Notes under the pieces: model-generated
What the model was told of the DNA's origin: nothing
Databases searched by the model: none
What the model saw: the letters and a program-made list of their open reading frames with translations, nothing else
Position numbers and translations under genes: made by a program
Source: an uncultured Clostridia bacterium
GTDB taxonomy: Bacteria; Bacillota; Clostridia; Oscillospirales; Acutalibacteraceae
Reading direction: 5' to 3'
Assembly (NCBI GenBank): GCA_937880805.1
Contig: CALGRR010000094.1
Coordinates: 1-10,467 of the forward strand
DNA: 10,467 nt
Shown: piece by piece, positions 6,569-10,467 of the stretch
Numbering within the stretch: the stretch's first letter is position 1
Layout of the letters: each line of letters begins with the position of its first letter

Positions 6569-7417
6569 ATGCAGTTTTGCGATATTAATATCAGGGACCC
6601 GTTTGTGATGCCGTACGACAGAAAATATTATATGTACGGCACACGCGGAGAAACTGCCTGGACTGTGGGAAAAGGCCTTGATGTTTATGTGAGCGAGGAT
6701 TTGAAAAATTGGAGCGAGCCCTATGAATGCTTCAGAGTTCCCGAAAATTTCTGGGCAAACAAAGAGGTATGGGCACCCGAGGTTCACGAATACAAGGGCA
6801 GCTTTTATATGTTTGTTTCGTTCTTTTCAGAAGAGAGAAGCAGGGCAACGCAGATTCTGAAAAGCGATTCGCCGATGGGGCCGTTTCTTCCGTTTACCGA
6901 TGATGCAATAACACCCGTTGGCTGGAGATGCCTTGACGGAACATTTTATATAAGCAAATCAGGAGACCCTTATATCGTTTTCTGCCGTGAGTGGTGTCAG
7001 GTAAAAGACGGCGAAATTCACGCAATGAAGCTTACTTCCGACCTTTCGGCGGCAGCAGAGGAGCCTATTCTTCTTTTTAAAGCATCTGAGCCTTATTGGG
7101 CAGATAAAGAAAGAGAAACCTTTATCACCGACGGTCCTTTTATGTACCGTACCGAAGGCGGAGAGCTTCTTATGATATGGTCAACCTTCACAAAGAAGGG
7201 CTATATTCAGGCTATCGCACGCTCGGATAACGGAGAGATAGACGGAAAATGGATTCACGAGGCTCCTCTTTTTGAGGGTAACGGAGGCCACGGAATGATT
7301 TTTGATGCCTTTGACGGCAAAAAATATCTTATTCTTCATTCTCCGAATGAAAATCCTCTTGAAAGACCCGTGCTGTTTGAAATTGCAGAAAAAGACGGCA
7401 AGCTCGTGCTTGTCTGA
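6569..7417 (+). CDS. Glycoside hydrolase family 43-type glycosidase, cytoplasmic
   Basis: A 282-residue single-domain protein with the hallmarks of the five-bladed-propeller GH43 family, whose members mostly remove arabinose or xylose units from plant polysaccharides or their oligosaccharides. It opens with IRDPFV (D10, the predicted base), then WAPEV (70-73 region), CLDGTFY (D123, predicted pKa modulator), FCREW (E141), ITDGPFMY (D188) and GGHGMIF (H241). In classical GH43 enzymes the acid is a Glu in an E-G-P motif at about the place of D188; here it is Asp, so either D188 or the nearby conserved E141 may serve. No signal peptide is present, which points to intracellular breakdown of imported oligosaccharides. 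AGGTG at 6559-6563 supports the start. Its stop is 13 bases before the next gene, so the two are surely co-transcribed. Family assignment is good; substrate is unknown. Confidence 0.85.
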   Translation: MQFCDINIRDPFVMPYDRKYYMYGTRGETAWTVGKGLDVYVSEDLKNWSEPYECFRVPENFWANKEVWAPEVHEYKGSFYMFVSFFSEERSRATQILKSDSPMGPFLPFTDDAITPVGWRCLDGTFYISKSGDPYIVFCREWCQVKDGEIHAMKLTSDLSAAAEEPILLFKASEPYWADKERETFITDGPFMYRTEGGELLMIWSTFTKKGYIQAIARSDNGEIDGKWIHEAPLFEGNGGHGMIFDAFDGKKYLILHSPNENPLERPVLFEIAEKDGKLVLV

Positions 7418-7418
7418 A

Positions 7419-7424
7419 AGGAAG
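7419..7424 (+). promoter_or_regulatory. Ribosome binding site that fixes the LCAT-like hydrolase start
   Basis: AGGAAG sits six bases before the ATG at 7431, directly after the GH43 stop. The same reading frame is open 129 bases further upstream inside the GH43 gene, but only the ATG at 7431 has this site and is followed at once by a typical signal peptide (MKRIISIMLAIVMAF), so the longer version is rejected. Confidence 0.8.
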
Positions 7425-7430
7425 AATAAA

Positions 7431-8891
7431 ATGAAAAGAATAATCAGCATTATGCTTGCGATTGTAATGGCATTTTCTATGGTGATGCCTGCATTTGCAC
7501 AGCAAGATAATGAGCATAACCCTGCGGAATGTGAAAATGTTCCCGTTATCATTGTAAGAGGTATGGACTTCGGCGGTCTTTATACGGATGTAGGCACTGA
7601 AAATCAGGCACCCGCCATTAATGTTGATGCGGGCAATATTGTTAAAAGCGTATTCAAAGCAATATTTACGGGTATAACAAGGTTCAGCATCGATGCCGCA
7701 ATGGAGGTTGTTCTTGACTGCGTTGCCGATATTTTCAAGGGCTTGCAGATTGATGATAAGGGCTATTCGCCTTATAATACGGGCACAATCGAATATCCTG
7801 AAAGTGCGGGCAGCTACGAGAATCTTTGCGAGGGCATTCCGAGTGAGTTCGGAATGGTGCATGCCTGCATTGATGAATTCGGCGGCGACCATACATATTA
7901 TTTTAATTATGACTGGCGAATTGACCCGTTTATTATTTCCGATAAAATCAATGCAATGATTGAGGATATATGCGAAACAACCGGTCACGATAAGGTAAAC
8001 CTTGCCTGTGCAAGCCTCGGCGGCGTTATGACCGTTGCATATATAACCGAATACGGATACGAAAGACTCAACAAGTGCCTCTTTATGTCATCTGCTTTCT
8101 GCGGTTCTCAGGTAGCCTCCGACCTTCTCAGCGGTCAGATTTCAATAACTGCAGATAATCTTTATGCCTTTCTTGCCGATTTGGTTAAAGACAGCGGAAT
8201 AGGTAAATTCGCAATGAAGGCACTTTATAAAATCGGTGTTTTCAGTCTGGCAGAAAAGCTTTCCGATTGGATTCTTGAAAACTATGAGGACGATGCTTAC
8301 GAAAAGGTTCTCTTCCCCGTTTTCGGCTGTGTTCTTCCGATGTGGGGAATGGTGCAGGCAGAGGATTATGATGCTGCCGTAGACTATATATTCAAAGATA
8401 AAAAGGCTGAATATTCTGAATTCATCGCAAAAACAGCCGACCTTCAGGCTATGATGGCGGGCAGAACTCAGCTTATTCAGAATATGATTGATGACGGAGT
8501 GGGCGTTGCGATTGTTGCGGCTTATGACAGCCCTTGTGCTCCCGTTTATAAAAACTGCGATTTCAACGGTGATGCCGTTCTTGAAACATATCAGATGTCG
8601 GGCTACGCAACCGTTGCAAAATTCGGCGAAACACTCGGTGACGACTATGTTGCAAAAAATCCCGGGCTTCTTTCACCCGACAGAGTGGTTGATCTCTCAA
8701 CCGCACTTTTCCCCGAGCACACTTATATTATAAAAGGTGCACCGCATGTTGCGGCAAGCTACGGCACGGATTACAGCGAATTCTTTATCTGGCTTCTCAG
8801 CGAGAAAGGGGATATCCGTGCGGGAGCAAACGAAAAATATCCGCAGTTTATGGTTTCGGGCGACGATGAATCCTTAAAAGCTTTTGAATAA
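7431..8891 (+). CDS. Exported alpha/beta hydrolase, LCAT/lipase-like
   Basis: A 486-residue protein with a clear signal peptide (1-23, ending AFA before QQ), so it acts outside the membrane. The hydrolase begins with VPVIIVRGMDFGG (37-49), the strand and oxyanion-loop region. YFNYDWR (157-163) resembles the YDWR motif of the lecithin:cholesterol acyltransferase/phospholipase group. The nucleophile elbow is CASLG with S195, where Cys replaces the usual Gly or Ala of GxSxG. GAPHVAAS gives H439 as the likely catalytic His; the acid is not certain, with D380 or its neighbours in the NFNGDAV-like region a candidate. A helical insertion (about 225-345) probably forms a lid. The start is set by AGGAAG and the signal peptide. 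It follows the GH43 gene by 13 bases. Esterase, lipase or acyltransferase action on an extracellular lipid or acylated sugar is likely; the substrate is unknown. Confidence 0.8.
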   Translation: MKRIISIMLAIVMAFSMVMPAFAQQDNEHNPAECENVPVIIVRGMDFGGLYTDVGTENQAPAINVDAGNIVKSVFKAIFTGITRFSIDAAMEVVLDCVADIFKGLQIDDKGYSPYNTGTIEYPESAGSYENLCEGIPSEFGMVHACIDEFGGDHTYYFNYDWRIDPFIISDKINAMIEDICETTGHDKVNLACASLGGVMTVAYITEYGYERLNKCLFMSSAFCGSQVASDLLSGQISITADNLYAFLADLVKDSGIGKFAMKALYKIGVFSLAEKLSDWILENYEDDAYEKVLFPVFGCVLPMWGMVQAEDYDAAVDYIFKDKKAEYSEFIAKTADLQAMMAGRTQLIQNMIDDGVGVAIVAAYDSPCAPVYKNCDFNGDAVLETYQMSGYATVAKFGETLGDDYVAKNPGLLSPDRVVDLSTALFPEHTYIIKGAPHVAASYGTDYSEFFIWLLSEKGDIRAGANEKYPQFMVSGDDESLKAFE

Positions 8892-8896
8892 AAGAT

Positions 8897-8938
8897 TATC
8901 CGTTACATCACAGCGATGTAACGGATATTTTTTATTTT
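8897..8938. terminator. Strong terminator after the LCAT-like hydrolase gene
   Basis: A perfect 13-bp stem (8897-8909 with 8915-8927) closes a 5-base loop and runs into TTTTTTATTTT on the plus strand. It begins six bases after the hydrolase stop. On the minus strand it lies just past the stop of the convergent membrane regulator gene and is followed by ATCTTTTATTC, so it probably ends both transcripts. Confidence 0.92.
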
Positions 8939-10248
8939 ATCTTTCTTCGTTTTATAATATAAATCAAAACCGTTGCAGCAAGCTCAATGCAATAAGCGGC
9001 AATAAACATTGTGTTGAATATATCTATCTGTCTTCTTGCATTATGCCATTGCTCGTTGGTGTAAACCGTTACGGGAAGCAAATCCTCTGCTGAATGGTTA
9101 TATTCAATGCTTCTTACCGTGCCGTTTCGGTTAATATATCTGCAAAGAATATGACCGTCTTTGTCATAAACATATTCTGTCAACGCCTCTTCTTCGGAAA
9201 TCTCATTGCCGTAATCGTCATAATAGATTATTTCTTCCGAATCCGAAGCATCTTCATAGTTTGGAACAGGTATCGTCTGTGTAGCTATCATCGTCATTTC
9301 GGCATAAGAATCATCGGGCATATCGGTTTCCATAAAAGCTTTGAAATCGTTGTAGTTTTCAAAAACCGTTCCCTCTGCAAAAAATGTTGTGGGAATAATT
9401 CCGTTCAATGCAATATGGGAAACAACCGTTATTGCAAGAACAATTAAATAACAGACGAGCGAACGAAGAGTAAGCTTGCTTATGTGTTTTATTTTTATCG
9501 CCTCGGCTTCGTCAACAAAGAAAATGCCTTTGTTTATTGCATATTTTCTGATAAATACATTGAAAACGCAGCAAATAAGAGCAGCGGCGGCGGTATATAT
9601 AAGACCGTAAAATCCCCAGGTTTCCCAAAGAATTCCGAAATAGCCCGTGCCGATAGGATTAAGAACCAAGGGCAGGGAAGCTACAAATAAAAGGGCTATA
9701 ATGTAAAATGTTAAGCAGGTTAAATCAAAAAACTTTTTTCTGCATCCGTTAACGGTTTCTTCTTCATAATCCTGCGTATTAACCGAAGAAAAAGCAAGAA
9801 TTGTAAAAACAGTTTCACATATTACGGAAGCAACTATAAAAATGCAGCATATAAAAAATCCGATTTGTGCACGGTTAAAACCGAAGTTTGCTATCATCGC
9901 GGCAATCAGACCCGTAACGGCAATGCCGATGGAAATAATGCTCCTCACAGATAATTTCGTTTTGCCTGCTTCGGCAATTCTTCTGAGCTGCTTTTCTTTT
10001 TTTGCTTCATTAGTGTTTTCATAAGAAACTTCTTTTGAAGCTTTTTCGCCCCTCAACAGCTCATCCGATGTCACTCCGAAAATCTCGGCAATAACGGGAA
10101 TGAGGGTAAGGTCAGGTGCACTTTCGTCACGCTCCCAGCGGCTTACGGTTTTATCTGAAACATTAAGCATTTCGGCAAGCTGCTTTTGCGTCATTCCGTT
10201 CGCTTTTCTTAAAACCGAAATGAAAGAACCGATTGTTTTCTTTTCCAT
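8932..10248 (-). CDS. Membrane-integrated XRE-family (Cro/CI-type HTH) regulator with external domain
   Basis: A 438-residue protein joining a DNA-binding domain to a polytopic membrane domain. Residues 6-66 are a textbook Cro/CI-type helix-turn-helix (MTQKQLAEMLNVSDKTVSRWE, then PDLTLIPVIAEIFGVTSDELL). A charged linker (67-97) leads to about six hydrophobic segments: roughly 99-121, 128-154, 171-196, 205-233, 260-283 and 411-433. Positive charges (RKK, IRKYAINK, KIKHISK, IKRRKIK) fall on the sides predicted to be inside, placing the HTH in the cytoplasm and residues about 285-408 outside. That outer part is acidic and tyrosine-rich, with two copies of a Y-D-x-x-G core (YDDYG, YDKDG) and ends near IEYNHS. 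GGAGG seven bases upstream supports the start. No promoter stands out. The gene stands alone and converges on the GH43-hydrolase pair. Signal and targets are unknown; other membrane HTH proteins of Firmicutes are known but poorly characterised. Confidence 0.85.
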   Translation of the reverse strand: MEKKTIGSFISVLRKANGMTQKQLAEMLNVSDKTVSRWERDESAPDLTLIPVIAEIFGVTSDELLRGEKASKEVSYENTNEAKKEKQLRRIAEAGKTKLSVRSIISIGIAVTGLIAAMIANFGFNRAQIGFFICCIFIVASVICETVFTILAFSSVNTQDYEEETVNGCRKKFFDLTCLTFYIIALLFVASLPLVLNPIGTGYFGILWETWGFYGLIYTAAAALICCVFNVFIRKYAINKGIFFVDEAEAIKIKHISKLTLRSLVCYLIVLAITVVSHIALNGIIPTTFFAEGTVFENYNDFKAFMETDMPDDSYAEMTMIATQTIPVPNYEDASDSEEIIYYDDYGNEISEEEALTEYVYDKDGHILCRYINRNGTVRSIEYNHSAEDLLPVTVYTNEQWHNARRQIDIFNTMFIAAYCIELAATVLIYIIKRRKIK

Positions 10249-10350
10249 AAAATAACCTCCATTTTTATTGCAGGTTTATTCTACAAAACCGTCAGAGAGA
10301 ATACCACATCTGATAACGGGAATAACTCTCGGAAAGTGAGAATTCTATAT

Positions 10351-10374
10351 AATTTGGTATTTGTAATTTGTAAT
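10351..10374. repeat. Short tandem ATTTGTA-type repeat
   Basis: Two exact adjacent copies of ATTTGTA (10359-10372) are preceded by an imperfect copy, ATTTGGT (10352-10358), and followed by AT. Low-complexity runs of this kind occur in interspersed intergenic repeats of some Clostridia; whether this one is multi-copy cannot be judged from one window. Confidence 0.55.
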
Positions 10375-10413
10375 GAAGGTTCTGCGCTTTGAGTGGTGAG
10401 TGCAGAGTTGCGG

Positions 10414-10462
10414 AAGGGCTTCGCCCTTGCCCATTATATATTCGGTCATAGGCGGAGCCTAT
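10414..10462. repeat. Pair of compact hairpins, possible interspersed repeat element
   Basis: Two short palindromes lie 19 bases apart: AAGGGC-TTC-GCCCTT (10414-10428) and ATAGGC-GGA-GCCTAT (10448-10462). Each has a perfect 6-bp stem with a 3-base loop. Neither is followed by a T-run, so they are not typical terminators. Together with the tandem repeat upstream they look like a small non-coding repeat unit that may continue past the window edge. Confidence 0.5.
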
Positions 10463-10467
10463 CCTTA

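Larger units (their letters stand above)
10249..10467. other. Gene-free interval upstream of the membrane regulator gene
   Basis: About 220 bases without a convincing gene. Next to the regulator start is its ribosome binding site. A minus-strand TAGAAT (10283-10278) could be a -10, but no good -35 lies at the right spacing, so I do not call a promoter. The right part holds short direct repeats and two hairpins, listed separately. Confidence 0.6.

Noticed and set aside
7302..7430. Upstream extension of the LCAT-like hydrolase frame into the GH43 gene
   Set aside because: The extra residues lie over the GH43 3' end in another frame, lack a ribosome binding site, and would bury the clear signal peptide that starts at 7431.
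7329..7988. Long minus-strand open frame of about 219 codons opposite the GH43/hydrolase junction
   Set aside because: It spans two genuine plus-strand genes, has a composition rich in Arg/Ile/Asn/His typical of an antisense shadow, and shows no recognisable motif or ribosome binding site.
10278..10306. Minus-strand promoter for the membrane regulator gene
   Set aside because: TAGAAT is a fair -10, but the bases at the -35 position (TGGTAT) match the consensus poorly, so I left it uncalled.
10414..10428. Hairpin considered as a rho-independent terminator
   Set aside because: Only a 6-bp stem and no T-run on either strand; no gene ends nearby in the window.
1..10467. CRISPR array, tRNA, rRNA, insertion sequence or phage/defence gene
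   Set aside because: No regularly spaced repeats, tRNA-like folds, transposase or integrase motifs, or known defence-protein signatures were seen on either strand.

Overview
The window looks like a chromosomal segment of a low-to-moderate-GC anaerobic Firmicute, most likely a gut-type member of the Clostridia (Oscillospirales/Ruminococcaceae-like). The evidence is strong AGGAGG-type ribosome binding sites, consensus sigma-A promoters, a PerR-like repressor next to a 'reverse' rubrerythrin, and several Gram-positive secretory signal peptides. The lineage is inference; no rRNA or phylogenetic marker is present. Genes are closely packed and no gene-free gap exceeds about 220 bases.

Layout, left to right. 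(1) Positions 1-90 hold two hairpins, the second of which terminates the first gene. (2) 91-2610 (-) is a large secreted clan-A glycoside hydrolase with carbohydrate-binding-like modules. (3) 2611-2788 is a divergent control region: a minus promoter for the hydrolase, a central A/T-tract block, and a perfect-consensus plus promoter whose -10 is overlapped by a 25-bp Fur-type palindrome. (4) 2789-3756 (+) is a probable two-gene oxidative-stress operon: a PerR-like Fur-family repressor, then a rubrerythrin with an N-terminal rubredoxin domain. (5) A shared hairpin terminator separates it from a convergent minus pair: an exported PHP-domain phosphoesterase (4883-6400) followed by a membrane-anchored or exported glycerophosphodiester phosphodiesterase (3803-4828). 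(6) 6401-6568 is a second divergent control region. (7) 6569-8891 (+) is a tight pair: a cytoplasmic GH43-type glycosidase and an exported LCAT-like alpha/beta hydrolase. (8) A strong terminator, then a convergent minus gene (8932-10248) for a membrane-integrated XRE-type regulator with about six membrane segments and a roughly 125-residue predicted external domain. (9) 10249-10467 is gene-free and contains short direct repeats and two compact GC hairpins, suggestive of an interspersed intergenic repeat.

How the genes may work together. The Fur-type box on the perR-rbr promoter suggests an autoregulated peroxide/metal response feeding rubrerythrin. The exported PHP protein, the GDPD and the LCAT-like hydrolase face outward around one divergent promoter region and could together break down extracellular lipids and phosphodiesters; this is inferred from families and layout only. 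The two glycosidases and the membrane HTH protein have no evident direct link to the others. I see no clear defence system, CRISPR array, insertion sequence, phage gene, tRNA or rRNA. The most unusual items are the membrane-embedded HTH protein with an external domain, the PerR-type protein behind a Fur-like operator, and the catalytic-motif variants in the GH43 and alpha/beta-hydrolase proteins.
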